Shown here: piece after piece, positions 6,722-18,012 of the stretch | Layout: every line of letters begins with the position of its first letter | How positions within the stretch are numbered: position 1 is the stretch's first letter | Source: an uncultured Ruminococcus sp. | GTDB taxonomy: Bacteria > Bacillota > Clostridia > Oscillospirales > Acutalibacteraceae | Direction: 5' to 3' | NCBI GenBank assembly: GCA_902792115.1 | Contig: CADAYJ010000006.1 | Coordinates: 1 to 34,640, forward strand | DNA: 34,640 nucleotides | The notes under the pieces: model-generated | Database searches by the model: none | Told to the model about the DNA's origin: nothing | The model's input: the letters and a program-made list of their open reading frames with translations, nothing else | Made by a program: the position numbers and the translations under genes

Positions 6722-9289
6722 TTATTCCTCTGTATCGTCGGGAGCTTCATCCCGGTTTTCCACATTTTCCTCATTCTCTGTGGAAAACTCTGTTTCTTCG
6801 CTATTTTCTCCCTGATCCTCCTCCTCGTGTGAGGAACGAGCGATCGTTACGACCTTCGCGCCCTCCGCGAGCTTCATGACAGTTACGCCCTTGCTCGGTC
6901 TGGCGCATACTCTGATCGTCGATGCCGCGATTCTGATAATAGTACCGTTGTCCGCTATCAGGATAATATCATCATCAAGATCTACTACCTTGATCGAAGC
7001 AACGTAGCCGTATTTTTCGACGTGGTAATTGAGAAGTCCCTTACCGCCGCGGTTCTGTATGCGGTAATCGTCGATCGGGCTGAGTCTGCCGTAGCCCGTC
7101 TCGGAAACGGTGAGAACGTAGCCGCCCTCGCGCAGCCTTGCCATACCGATAACGGCGTCGCCCTCCGACAGCCTCATAACATGGACGCCGCGCGCCGTTC
7201 TGCCCATCGCTCTGATCGCGCTTTCGTTGAAGCGGATAGCGTAGCCGAATCTCGTCGCGACGATAAGCTCGTTGCTGCCGTTTGTCAGGCGCACCCATGA
7301 AAGCTCGTCGCCCTCGTCGAGGTCGAGCGCGATAAGGCCGCTCTTTCTGATCGAGCGGAACTGGCTAAGCTCAACTCTCTTGATGAAGCCGTTCTTCGTT
7401 ACGAAGACGATATACTTGCCCTCCTCCGGCTCGTCCTGAGGTACCTTTATCATTGCGCTCACGCGCTCTCCCTCGTCAAGCTGGATAACGGAGTTGATCT
7501 TCTCGCCCTTCGCCGTTCTGCTTGCCTCGTGGATCTCGTAGCACTTGATCCTGTATGCCTTGCCGTGATTCGTGAAGAACATCACGTAATCGTGGCTGTT
7601 TATTACGAACATATCGACGGCTCCGTCGTCCTCGCTCTTCGCGACTCCTGCGATGCCTCTGCCGCCTCTGCGCTGCAGCTTGTAAGTATCGGCGTTCAGG
7701 CGCTTGATGTAGCCCTGATCCGTCAGCGTGAGAACGCACTCCTCGCGCGGGATAAGATCCTCGATATCGACCTCGCCGCTTACGGACATGATCTCCGTTC
7801 TGCGCTCGTCGCCGTACTTGTTGCGGATCTCCGTTATCTCCTCTTTGACGATCGCGAGCTTGCGCTCCTCGCTTGAGAGAATATCGTTGAGGTCTGCGAT
7901 CTTCGCGTTGAGAGCGGCGATCTCGTCCTCGATCTTCGACTGCTCCAGATTTGTGAGCTGTGAAAGACGCATATTGGCGATAGCCTGCGCCTGTATCTCG
8001 TCCAGCTCGAAGCGCTCCATCAGCTTTGCCTTGCCTTCGGCAGGATCCTTACTGTGGCGCATGATATGTACGACCTCGTCGATATTATCGCTGGCGATCT
8101 TCAGTCCCTCTAAGATATGAAGCCTGTCCTTCGCCTTTTTGAGGTCAAACAGAGAACGTCTTGTGATGATCTCTACCTGGAAATTTATGTACTGCTTGAG
8201 GATATCCTTCAGCTTCAGCACCTTCGGCTCACCGTTTACGATAGCAAGCATGATCGCGCCGAATGTGACCTGCATCTGCGTATAGGTGAATAGCTGATTG
8301 AGAACGACCTGCGCATTGAACTCGCGCTTTACGTCGATCTCGATGTGCATACCGTTTCTGTCGGAGTGATCCTCAATATTGGAGATGCCCTCGATCTTCT
8401 TGTCGCGGACGTACTCCGCTATTGTCTCAATGAGCTTCGCTTTATTGACCTGATACGGAAGCTCGCTGACTATTATCTTTGAGCGCCCGTTCTTTTCCTC
8501 TGTGATCTCCGTTCTGGCTCTGACGGTGATCTTGCCGCGTCCGGTGGCGTACGTCGCCCTGATGCCGCTTCTGCCCATGATAAGACCGCCTGTCGGGAAA
8601 TCAGGTCCTTTGATATATTCCATTATCTCGTTCAGCCCGGAATTCGGGTTATCGTCGTTCAGAAGCTCCGGATTGTCGATAAGGAAGCATATCGCGTCTA
8701 CCGTCTCGCTGAGATTATGCGGCGGTATATTCGTCGCCATACCGACAGCGATACCGGTGCTGCCGTTTACAAGAAGGTTCGGGAACCTCGTCGGGAGGAC
8801 GGAAGGCTCCTTTCTTGTGTCGTCGTAGTTCGGTGTAAAATCGACAGTATCCTTGTCTATATCTCTGAGCATCTCTACGGAGATCTTGCTCATTCTCGAC
8901 TCGGTATAACGGTAAGCAGCCGGCGGATCTCCGTCAACGCTTCCGAAGTTGCCGTGACCGTCTACGAGCGGATATCTCATGCTGAAATCCTGAGCGAGCC
9001 TTACGAGAGCGTCGTATACGGAGGCGTCACCGTGAGGGTGATACTTACCGAGCACGTCACCGACGGTGGTGGCGCACTTTTTGTACGGCGCTGTCGGAAG
9101 GATATTGTTCTCGTACTTCGCGTAGAGTATCCTTCTGTGTACCGGCTTCAGACCGTCCCTGACGTCCGGCAGAGCACGGCTCACAATGACCGACATGGAA
9201 TAATCGAGAAACGACTTTCTCATTTCCTTGTCAAGGTCTACATCTATGATCCTGGATTCGGGAATGCCCCGGTTTAATTCATTGTCCAT
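6722..9289 (-). CDS. gyrA: DNA gyrase subunit A
   Basis: This 855-residue GyrA breaks and rejoins DNA in the A2B2 gyrase that introduces negative supercoils. The N-terminal breakage-reunion domain carries [22 protein letters not shown] and the catalytic Tyr128 in AAYRYTE. The C-terminal wrapping domain carries the GyrA box QRRGGRG, which marks true gyrase and not topoisomerase IV. An acidic tail rich in Glu and Asn ends the protein. The residue equivalent to E. coli Ser83 is Ala89. GAGG precedes the ATG at 9289. The gene follows gyrB by 28 bases and is the last gene of the leftward block before a convergent terminator. Two DnaA-box-like 9-mers in inverted orientation lie in its 3' end at 6756-6787. 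Confidence 0.98.
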   Translation of the reverse strand: MDNELNRGIPESRIIDVDLDKEMRKSFLDYSMSVIVSRALPDVRDGLKPVHRRILYAKYENNILPTAPYKKCATTVGDVLGKYHPHGDASVYDALVRLAQDFSMRYPLVDGHGNFGSVDGDPPAAYRYTESRMSKISVEMLRDIDKDTVDFTPNYDDTRKEPSVLPTRFPNLLVNGSTGIAVGMATNIPPHNLSETVDAICFLIDNPELLNDDNPNSGLNEIMEYIKGPDFPTGGLIMGRSGIRATYATGRGKITVRARTEITEEKNGRSKIIVSELPYQVNKAKLIETIAEYVRDKKIEGISNIEDHSDRNGMHIEIDVKREFNAQVVLNQLFTYTQMQVTFGAIMLAIVNGEPKVLKLKDILKQYINFQVEIITRRSLFDLKKAKDRLHILEGLKIASDNIDEVVHIMRHSKDPAEGKAKLMERFELDEIQAQAIANMRLSQLTNLEQSKIEDEIAALNAKIADLNDILSSEERKLAIVKEEITEIRNKYGDERRTEIMSVSGEVDIEDLIPREECVLTLTDQGYIKRLNADTYKLQRRGGRGIAGVAKSEDDGAVDMFVINSHDYVMFFTNHGKAYRIKCYEIHEASRTAKGEKINSVIQLDEGERVSAMIKVPQDEPEEGKYIVFVTKNGFIKRVELSQFRSIRKSGLIALDLDEGDELSWVRLTNGSNELIVATRFGYAIRFNESAIRAMGRTARGVHVMRLSEGDAVIGMARLREGGYVLTVSETGYGRLSPIDDYRIQNRGGKGLLNYHVEKYGYVASIKVVDLDDDIILIADNGTIIRIAASTIRVCARPSKGVTVMKLAEGAKVVTIARSSHEEEDQGENSEETEFSTENEENVENRDEAPDDTEE
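6756..6787. promoter_or_regulatory. Inverted pair of DnaA-box-like 9-mers inside gyrA 3' end
   Basis: TTTTCCACA (6756-6764) and TGTGGAAAA (6779-6787) form a perfect inverted repeat with a 14-base spacer, followed by CTC. The same 9-mer occurs at the origin and, at the identical spacing, in mnmE. It is in coding sequence for the acidic GyrA tail, where codon constraint should be weak. Binding by DnaA is inferred. Confidence 0.5.
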
Positions 9290-9317
9290 GTTATCCTCAA
9301 CTTCCGGCTAATACGTA

Positions 9318-11725
<2,408 letters not shown>

Positions 11726-11753
11726 TATGCTTTCCGTCCTTTCGTTGGCTTTA

Positions 11754-14744
11754 TCAGCGGTTCTCACCGAAGTAATCGTCAGCCTGCTGCTTTCTCTTTT
11801 TCTTCTTCTGAGAAACCTTTGAGCGGACGTTATCAGTCTGCTTGAGGCTGACGCTGCCCGGCTTTCTTACAGCCGATGAATTATTGATGCGCTCCTGACT
11901 GCGGCGCGCTTCCTTCATCTGCTCGCGTCTGATCTCCTCAGCCTTCTCCGTGCTGCTCTCGCGGCGCTTGCGCTCCGCGTCCTTCTTCTTTGTCTGGGCG
12001 TTCTTTTGGTCGCTTTCGCGCTTTTTCTTTTCATTTTCGGCGCTGCGCTTCTCCGCGTTTGCCCTTTGAGCGATGATCTTTGCCTTGTCCTGAGATGTCA
12101 GCTTCTTCTGGGGTTCACTTTCCATCTCCTCCTTAACTTTCTCAAAGATCTCCTTTTCCGCCGCCGCATAATCCTCTGCGTTTTTGATCGGTTCAAAAAT
12201 ACGAGTGTGGCTCTTACTTTCCTCTTTTTCTTCCTTCACCGATACACTGCGCGGTTTTCTCTCTGTTTCGGGAGCTTTTTCGCTGTTTTTACGAGAGGAC
12301 TTCGGAGACTCCTTCTTTTCCTTTTCGCGAGCCTTGCGCTTTGCCTCCTTCTCGGCGATCCTGCGCTCACGCTCCTCCATCTCGAAGACCTCCTGGCGCT
12401 CCTGCTCCGTCGCCTCTATTATCCTGTTTTTGATCTTAGCAAAGAATCCGAGGCTTTCACTCCCGCCTGCCTTTTTCATATTCATTTCGGCGCTGCGCTC
12501 CGCATTTTCGCGGGCGATGCGGAGCCTCTCTGCGGCCTCGGCTCTGCGCCTCTCGTTTTCCTTCACCTCAAAGGCGGCGGCTTTAGCTGCATTCGGGAAT
12601 TTCTTCTCGTAGCGCGACAGCTTCTGCTGCCCGGCATCTTCCTCCGGCTCGTCGATCACATCTTCAAGCTCTTCTTCTTCGTCTTCGTCTTCTTCTTTCT
12701 CTTCGTCTTCCTCTTCCTCTTCGTCTTCCTCTTTGTCGTCCTCTTCGTCTTCTTCGTCCTCGGGTTCATCTTCATCTGATTCTTCGTCGGACGTTTCCTG
12801 ATCCTCTTCTCTTTCCTCGTCCTCTTCCCACTCTTCCTCGTCGTCCTCATCTTCTTCGGACGCTTCGGCGCTGTAATTCGAGGTCTGATACTCAGAGAGA
12901 TCAAGCTCCTCCTGGAAGGACTTTTCTTCATCATTCTCACCGGAGAATTCTACAACGAAGCTCTCTTCCTCTTTCTTTTCAAGAGAAATCTCCTTCTTTT
13001 CGGACCTGTTGTCCTCGGACTTTTCTTCCGGCTCTGTACTGTCGATATTCTCCTCTTCGTCTGCTTCAAAGAGAACGTCCTCTTCCTCCTCGGAATCGTC
13101 GGTGATTTCATTCTCCGGCTCCTCCGAGATATCCTCCTTCGGATTTTCCTCCTGATCCGCCTTTTGGACATCTTCCTCCGGCTCGGACTGATCTTCTTCC
13201 TGATCCTCGTCCTCAGGCTCGTCGGCGTCAAACGCTTCTTCGCTGCTTTCCTCTTCCTCATCAACAAGAGTAAAGGAAGAAGCTATCTCTACGATGTCCT
13301 CTTTCTCCTCGGGAATATCTTCTTTTATCTCATTAATTACTTCATTATCCTCATCAGCGTTTTCGGTTTTCTCACCTTCGGAGTTATCCTCCGCCGCGGC
13401 AGGCTCGCCGAAGTGCATGATCTCGCTAATATCCTTTTCGATCTGAGCCTCGGCTTGTGTGAGGTCGTTTATCTCCGACTCTTCCTCGCTCTTTTCCGGA
13501 TCCGATACATCATCCGCCGGTGTATCGTTTTCCTCGGCTTCCTCCGGCTCCGATTTTTCCTCTTCCGTTGCAGCTTCCCTTTTATCCCCGAACAGATCTA
13601 CATGGATAAGGCTGCGCGGCTGATAATATTCAAAGAGGTCTTCGTCGTAAGCCGTTTGCTCCGGCTCGTTCTGAGCTTCCTGCTTTTGAGGCTCCTCCTC
13701 TACCTCTTTTTCTTCCTTTTTAATCTTTTCCTTTACGCCGAATTCCTTCTCCTCCTCGTCGCTCGGTTCGGCGTTGAAGAAGCTCATTATCTCCTCATTC
13801 TCCATATCTTCCTCGGAGACAGGCTTTTCTTCCGGCTTTTCCGGTTCATCCTGCGTAAAGATATCTACGTGGATCTGATCCTCCGATTCGGGATAATAAA
13901 CATGATCCACCTGAGTAGTCTTTGTAAGTTTATGATATACAGGCTCTCTTTTTTCCGGGAGATTGTTATTCTTTTCCTGTTTTATTTTGTCCTCGGGAGT
14001 GCTGCTGAAAATATCCTCAACATTTCCGCTGCTGCGGTAGCTCTCTGTAAAACCGAATTGGTAGCTTACAGGCTCCTCCTCCTCGTCTTCGTCAAAGCCC
14101 TCGTTGTAATCGTCCGTAACCTCATTTTCTTCACCGAGATTGCTTCCGGAGTAATCCCCCATCACGCTCCAGGAGCGTTCGCTGAGATCGTCGTCCTTTT
14201 CCTCTTCCTCAATATTGCCTGAAGAAGTTTCGGGCTGCTCGTCGTCGTCAACTATTACGTATGTTTTGATAAAATTGCTGAATTTGCTTTTGAACGAACC
14301 ATTGTTCTTTCCCATCTGATCCGGCTCCTCTTGCCTTTTCTTTTCTTCTCTCTGTTTCTTCTCTTTTTGATTCTTTTGCTTCTCTTTGCTTGAAGGGGCA
14401 GACTGCTTTATCTTCTGCACGGGAATGCGCGCTCTTTCTCCCTTGATCGGCTCCAGAAAAAAGAAAACCGGAGTCAGGAAGAAAAACACGATGAACGGTA
14501 TCAGCACAAGCACGCACGCGAGTATAAGGTTCTTCATGATATTGAGCTTGAAAAGAAGCAGCGCTGCACCGATCGCAATCACAAGTACCGCCGCAGTGGG
14601 TATATATATCTTCTTGCTGTAAGAAATATTGGAGTTTGTGTTGCAGCGGGGGCAGGTGTGTTCTCCGCTGTTGATCTCCGACAAAGCCCCGAAATACGAG
14701 ACCTTTTCACCGCAGTAGGGACATTTTCTTATATTCTTGCCCAT
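11754..14744 (-). CDS. Large zinc-ribbon membrane protein with acidic and K/E/R-rich tail (996 aa)
   Basis: I do not recognise this protein. Residues 8-35 form a zinc ribbon (CPYC and CPRC), followed by two hydrophobic segments at about 47-66 and 72-99. The rest is predicted cytoplasmic and of low complexity. About residues 100-160 are basic. About 160-700 are very rich in Glu and Asp, with an extreme run around 630-700. The last 300 residues are a Lys/Glu/Arg/Ala-rich, probably helical or coiled region ending in KKKKRKQQADDYFGENR. Two short similar stretches, around YYPESEDQIHVDIF and YYQPRSLIHVDLF, hint at an internal conserved peptide. AAAGGAAATC precedes the ATG. It is 30 bases after remB and is probably co-transcribed with remB, the 138-residue gene and gyrB. 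Confidence 0.8.
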   Translation of the reverse strand: MGKNIRKCPYCGEKVSYFGALSEINSGEHTCPRCNTNSNISYSKKIYIPTAAVLVIAIGAALLLFKLNIMKNLILACVLVLIPFIVFFFLTPVFFFLEPIKGERARIPVQKIKQSAPSSKEKQKNQKEKKQREEKKRQEEPDQMGKNNGSFKSKFSNFIKTYVIVDDDEQPETSSGNIEEEEKDDDLSERSWSVMGDYSGSNLGEENEVTDDYNEGFDEDEEEEPVSYQFGFTESYRSSGNVEDIFSSTPEDKIKQEKNNNLPEKREPVYHKLTKTTQVDHVYYPESEDQIHVDIFTQDEPEKPEEKPVSEEDMENEEIMSFFNAEPSDEEEKEFGVKEKIKKEEKEVEEEPQKQEAQNEPEQTAYDEDLFEYYQPRSLIHVDLFGDKREAATEEEKSEPEEAEENDTPADDVSDPEKSEEESEINDLTQAEAQIEKDISEIMHFGEPAAAEDNSEGEKTENADEDNEVINEIKEDIPEEKEDIVEIASSFTLVDEEEESSEEAFDADEPEDEDQEEDQSEPEEDVQKADQEENPKEDISEEPENEITDDSEEEEDVLFEADEEENIDSTEPEEKSEDNRSEKKEISLEKKEEESFVVEFSGENDEEKSFQEELDLSEYQTSNYSAEASEEDEDDEEEWEEDEEREEDQETSDEESDEDEPEDEEDEEDDKEEDEEEEEDEEKEEDEDEEEELEDVIDEPEEDAGQQKLSRYEKKFPNAAKAAAFEVKENERRRAEAAERLRIARENAERSAEMNMKKAGGSESLGFFAKIKNRIIEATEQERQEVFEMEERERRIAEKEAKRKAREKEKKESPKSSRKNSEKAPETERKPRSVSVKEEKEESKSHTRIFEPIKNAEDYAAAEKEIFEKVKEEMESEPQKKLTSQDKAKIIAQRANAEKRSAENEKKKRESDQKNAQTKKKDAERKRRESSTEKAEEIRREQMKEARRSQERINNSSAVRKPGSVSLKQTDNVRSKVSQKKKKRKQQADDYFGENR

Positions 14745-14774
14745 AGTAGATTTCCTTTCGGATCATTATTCCTG

Positions 14775-15029
14775 TCACGCCGAGGCGGCGTACCGCCTGA
14801 GAAGCGTCTGAGACGAAAGCTGACTTACATAAACCTTGACCTGACCGTCCTCATACGCCGAGACGAAAGATCTCGGAAGCTCCTGAGACACGGTCACAAC
14901 ACGCCCCTCGCGCTCAGCAAGCGCAAGATAATTTCTCGTGTGCTTAGAAACCGTAGAGGTGTCGAGATCGAAAATCCCGATGACCGATCTTTTCAGTATC
15001 ACGACGTCCGATCCAAGATGAAGATACAT
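14775..15029 (-). CDS. remB: RemB / YaaB-like DUF370 protein
   Basis: This 84-residue protein of the DUF370 family is related to RemA, the DNA-binding matrix-gene regulator of Bacillus, and to RemB/YaaB. It starts MYLHLGSDVVILKRSVIGIFDLD, the family hallmark, and ends with RRYAASA. The position directly after recF and before gyrB matches yaaB (remB) of Bacillus. GAAGAGGTAAG precedes the ATG at 15029. A strong extended -10 element lies about 90 bases upstream, so the gene probably starts a transcript that continues into the zinc-ribbon genes and gyrBA. DNA binding is known for RemA; for this paralogue the target is not known. Confidence 0.9.
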   Translation of the reverse strand: MYLHLGSDVVILKRSVIGIFDLDTSTVSKHTRNYLALAEREGRVVTVSQELPRSFVSAYEDGQVKVYVSQLSSQTLLRRYAASA

Positions 15030-15115
15030 GACTTACCTCTTCAAAATTTACTTGTTTTTCGCCAGAATGCCCCGTATGAGGTTTTAGGCTCAAAACTGCA
15101 AAAACTCTATTTTAC

Positions 15116-15124
15116 ATTATATCA
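15116..15124 (-). promoter_or_regulatory. Extended -10 promoter of remB (and probably gyrBA)
   Basis: Minus-strand TGATATAAT is an extended -10 element. No good -35 is seen, but an extended -10 can compensate. The leader to remB is about 85 bases. An A/T-homopolymer-rich stretch lies upstream at about 15155-15200 and could act as an UP element. Confidence 0.6.
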
Positions 15125-15228
15125 TATTTAAACGGCTTTGTGGGCGATTCTACGAAATTTTTTCAAAAAATTTTTTATTTTTTAAAAAAAATCTTTCTAT
15201 AACACGCCTTCCGGAAAAAAACGGTGAG

Positions 15229-15261
15229 TTTTCCACACTTTCAATGATTCATTGAGGAAAA
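15229..15261. promoter_or_regulatory. DnaA-box-like inverted pair at the recF 3' end
   Basis: TTTTCCACA (15229-15237) is followed after 15 bases by TGAGGAAAA (15253-15261), one mismatch from the inverted partner TGTGGAAAA, and then CTA. It sits directly after the recF stop codon, next to a T/A-homopolymer stretch. It resembles the pairs in gyrA and mnmE but with a 15-base spacer and one imperfect half. Confidence 0.4.
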
Positions 15262-16386
15262 CTATTGATTTTCGCCGTCTTTTTCGTCTGATTCTATCCT
15301 TCCTGCGCTCACTCTGAAAGCGCTGCCCTCTCTGAGCCTTTCAACGGACGCCGCCTCACAGCACGTTATAAACACCTGGCGGTCTCCGATCTCGTTGAGA
15401 AGAAATTCCTGCCTTGAGGAATCAAGCTCGCTGAGCACATCATCGAGCAAAACGAGAGGTTCCTCCGAGACAGACAGCTTGATAAGCTCCTCCTCAGCGA
15501 TTTTAAGCGAGAGAACGCAGCTTCTCTGCTGCCCCTGAGAGCCGAAAACACGCACACTTTCGCCGTTGATCCTGATGTCTATATCGTCTCGGTGAGGGCC
15601 GATCGTTGTAAATCCTGCCAGGATGTCGTCGCGGCGGTGCTGCTTCATGTATTCCAGCATATAGTCGCGCGCCTCCTCGGCAGATTTTCTGTTTTCAGAG
15701 GGAATAGAGCTTGAATACGACACCTCGAGCTGCTCCCTGCCGTTTGAAATTCCGCTGTGGTAGCGGGCCGCACACTGACCTAGCCGCTTTACGTATTTCA
15801 TGCGGATCCTGACGATTGAAGCTCCGAGAGACGCAAGACGTATATCCCACGCCTCCAGCGTATCGAGAAGCTCGGAGTGGGAGGGGATATCCTTCAAAAG
15901 AGTGTTTCTCTGAGCGAGAGTCCTTTTGTATTCCGAAAGGACGTCCTTGTAGCTCGGCTTGATCTGGCACACAGCTCCGTCAATGAAGCTCCTGCGCTCG
16001 GCAGGTCCGCTTTTAATGAGCGAAAGATGCTCCGGCGAAAAAACGACGGCGCACAGTTTTCCGAGCAGAGCTGACGCTCCCGTCTGCTTCACTCCGTTCA
16101 GAAACGCCTCTTTTTTTCCTTTCGTGTATACGATCTCGGCAGACTGAGTTCTTCCCTCCGAGAAAAATTCTGCGTGCAGCTTTGCAAATTCGCTGCCGAA
16201 GCGCACAAGCTCGCTGTCCTTCGCTCCGCGAAAGCTCCTGTTGCCGCTCAAAAGCCAGATCGCCTCAAGAAGATTCGTCTTTCCCTGAGCGTTCGTGCCG
16301 TATATCACATTGACGCCGGGGCAGGGGCGTATCTCGCCGTCCTCAAGGTTGCGAAAGCCCTCAAACCTAAGAGAATCCACTCTCAT
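15262..16386 (-). CDS. recF: DNA replication and repair protein RecF
   Basis: This 374-residue SMC-like ATPase acts with RecO and RecR to load RecA at gaps in damaged DNA. The Walker A motif is GTNAQGKT (about residues 30-37), the ABC signature is [14 protein letters not shown], and Walker B with D-loop is [13 protein letters not shown]. The N-terminal FRNLEDGEI motif is typical of RecF. Length matches the family. The ATG at 16386 overlaps the yaaA stop as ATGA, so translation is coupled. It continues the leftward dnaA-dnaN-yaaA-recF order seen across Firmicutes. The transcript may end in the AT-rich gap before remB, although no classical hairpin terminator was found there. Confidence 0.97.
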   Translation of the reverse strand: MRVDSLRFEGFRNLEDGEIRPCPGVNVIYGTNAQGKTNLLEAIWLLSGNRSFRGAKDSELVRFGSEFAKLHAEFFSEGRTQSAEIVYTKGKKEAFLNGVKQTGASALLGKLCAVVFSPEHLSLIKSGPAERRSFIDGAVCQIKPSYKDVLSEYKRTLAQRNTLLKDIPSHSELLDTLEAWDIRLASLGASIVRIRMKYVKRLGQCAARYHSGISNGREQLEVSYSSSIPSENRKSAEEARDYMLEYMKQHRRDDILAGFTTIGPHRDDIDIRINGESVRVFGSQGQQRSCVLSLKIAEEELIKLSVSEEPLVLLDDVLSELDSSRQEFLLNEIGDRQVFITCCEAASVERLREGSAFRVSAGRIESDEKDGENQ

Positions 16387-16598
16387 TTAGCGCACACCTC
16401 AAGCACTATCCCGTTGCACTCGGCGCAGTCTCCCGGGCGCATTTTCTTTCCTCTCATCGTGCAGACCTCGCCGTTCACCCTGACGCCGCCGTTCTGAACG
16501 AGCATTTTCGCCTGACCTCCCGTACCGAAGCCGCCGATCTTGAGCAGGCTGTCGAGCTTAATAAACTCGGTATCAATATATATTTTTTCGGTCTTCAA
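16383..16598 (-). CDS. yaaA: S4-domain RNA-binding protein YaaA (RlbA-like)
   Basis: This 71-residue protein is essentially one S4 RNA-binding domain: [34 protein letters not shown], with the typical R/K-rich ending [10 protein letters not shown]. It is placed between dnaN and recF exactly as yaaA/rlbA in Bacillus, where it is proposed to be ribosome-linked. The start is a TTG at 16598, supported by AAAGGGTGG 7 bases before it; there is no upstream in-frame ATG. It overlaps recF by 4 bases. It may be translationally coupled and co-expressed with dnaN, which ends 60 bases upstream. RNA binding follows from the domain; the target is unknown. Confidence 0.9.
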   Translation of the reverse strand: MKTEKIYIDTEFIKLDSLLKIGGFGTGGQAKMLVQNGGVRVNGEVCTMRGKKMRPGDCAECNGIVLEVCAK

Positions 16599-16658
16599 AA
16601 TTATACCACCCTTTAAGAGTTTTGCGACTTATCTCTGATTTTTATGATCCGCCGAGGA

Positions 16659-17753
16659 TCATATTCTCATAGGTACAACGAGGATCAGGAAGCTGTCTCC
16701 GCTGACCGGAAGTATTTTAAGCGGTCTGTTTGGACCGTTGAATTCAAAGACAAGCTCGTCCGCTTCTACGTTTTTAACAGCGTCGAGCATATATCGGTTA
16801 TTAAAGCCGATCTCGATCTCCTCGCCGTCGAAGCCGAGGTTGATATAGTCGCTCGCTTTTCCGACAGCCGTTGTGCAGAATATTTTGATTCCGTCGTCCG
16901 CAACGATCAGGTGAACAGGCTGCTGCATCTTATCGCTCGTAAGGAGAGACATTCTCTCGACGGAGGAAATTATCTTTCTCGTCTCGATCGTAAGCCTTGT
17001 GGCGGAGCCCTTCGGAATAGTATCCTTGTAGCTCACATATTTGCCCTCGATAAGCCTTGAAACTACGGAGTAGCCCTCTATCTTGAAAACGGCGTGCTTT
17101 TTTCCGACGACGACGGTTATGTGGCTGTCGTCGTCGCAGTTTATTTTGAGAAGCTCGCCGAGTGTTTTTTTCGGGAGTATAAATTCAAATTTGCCGTCGA
17201 AGTCGATTTTTTCTCTGCGGACGGACATACGGAAGCCGTCAATGGAAACGATGTTGAGGTATCCGCCGTCAACATCAAAGAGAGAACCCATGAGCGCAGG
17301 CTTCGCGGGGTTGTCGCTGATCGCGTAGAATGTATCGCGGATCATATTTTTAAGAGAGCCTGCCTCGATCGTAAACGTCTGGAGCGTATCGAAGCTCGGA
17401 AGCTCGGGATATTCATACGACGATATACCGATGATCTGATAATCGGCAACGCCGGAATTAACGTAAGCGAGCAGCTTGTCGTCCGTCTCGAGCGTTATTA
17501 TCTCGTCCGGCATACGCTTTACGATCTCCGAGAAAAGGCGCGCGCTCAGAACTATATCGCCCTCTTCAACAACACTTGCGGGAATCTCCGTGGTGATACC
17601 TATATCGAGATCATAACCGCAGAGTACGGCGGACGAACCGTGTGCCTTTATAAGTATTCCTTCAAGAGAAGGGTTAGAGCTTTTTGTGGATACGGCTCTC
17701 TGAACTGTCGTTACGGCAGACACGAGCTCTGTTTGATTAAATACAGCCTTCAT
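16659..17753 (-). CDS. dnaN: DNA polymerase III beta subunit (sliding clamp)
   Basis: The 364-residue ring clamp tethers the replicative polymerase to DNA and also recruits repair and regulatory factors. The start MKAVFNQTELVSAVTTVQRAVS, the central ISSYEYPELP motif and the C-terminal VMPMRI-like ending (ILVVPMRI) are typical. The open frame extends upstream to 17822. I choose the ATG at 17753 because it gives the standard N terminus and AAAGGAAG precedes it. Another DnaA-box-like 9-mer, TGTGGATAC, lies at 17685-17693 within its 5' end. The gene is separated from dnaA by a 630-base spacer that holds the origin, so it is likely to have its own promoter, though I could not pin one down convincingly. 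Confidence 0.97.
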   Translation of the reverse strand: MKAVFNQTELVSAVTTVQRAVSTKSSNPSLEGILIKAHGSSAVLCGYDLDIGITTEIPASVVEEGDIVLSARLFSEIVKRMPDEIITLETDDKLLAYVNSGVADYQIIGISSYEYPELPSFDTLQTFTIEAGSLKNMIRDTFYAISDNPAKPALMGSLFDVDGGYLNIVSIDGFRMSVRREKIDFDGKFEFILPKKTLGELLKINCDDDSHITVVVGKKHAVFKIEGYSVVSRLIEGKYVSYKDTIPKGSATRLTIETRKIISSVERMSLLTSDKMQQPVHLIVADDGIKIFCTTAVGKASDYINLGFDGEEIEIGFNNRYMLDAVKNVEADELVFEFNGPNRPLKILPVSGDSFLILVVPMRI

Positions 17754-17888
17754 TCGCAGCAGCTTCCTTTCGATTCTTTGTAGCTTTATAAATGTTGTTC
17801 GCTTTTTTTCTCTGATCGGCAAAAATTTCTCGGAACGATCAAGGGTGAAGCGATCTCCTTAAAAAGAGATATAAATATATAGTTTAAA

Positions 17889-17903
17889 TAGTAGTAGTAG
17901 TAG
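17889..17903 (+). other. DnaA-trio array (five TAG triplets)
   Basis: Five consecutive TAG triplets stand on the plus strand, equivalent to the 3'-GAT-5' repeats that guide DnaA onto single strands in B. subtilis. GGGG and then DnaA-box-like sequences lie on the 3' side, and AT-rich sequence on the 5' side, the expected polarity. Confidence 0.75.
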
Positions 17904-18012
17904 GGGGCAAGGAAAAGTGGAAACACGGCAAAAACGCCGATGAGATCTACGAAAGAGATATGCAGTGATTTTTCACTTATATCCATACTGTTCACAGTCT
18001 TCCTTGCGGTGA

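Noticed and set aside
12006..12779. Long open frames opposite the 996-residue gene, rich in Leu and Phe (also 13164-14222)
   Set aside because: Glu/Lys codons (GAR, AAR) read on the opposite strand as Phe/Leu/Ser without stops. They have no start signals and are shadows of the acidic coding sequence.
15057..15073. TTTCGCCAGAATGCCCC in the remB leader, resembling part of the AGGGGCATTTT repeat hairpin
   Set aside because: The match is short, needs a gap, and lacks the partner arm and neighbouring modules, so it is too weak to call a repeat remnant.
17685..17693. TGTGGATAC in dnaN and TGTGGAAGA in dnaA (19040-19048) as DnaA boxes
   Set aside because: They are single isolated 8-of-9 or weaker matches in coding sequence without the paired arrangement. 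Chance occurrence is likely.
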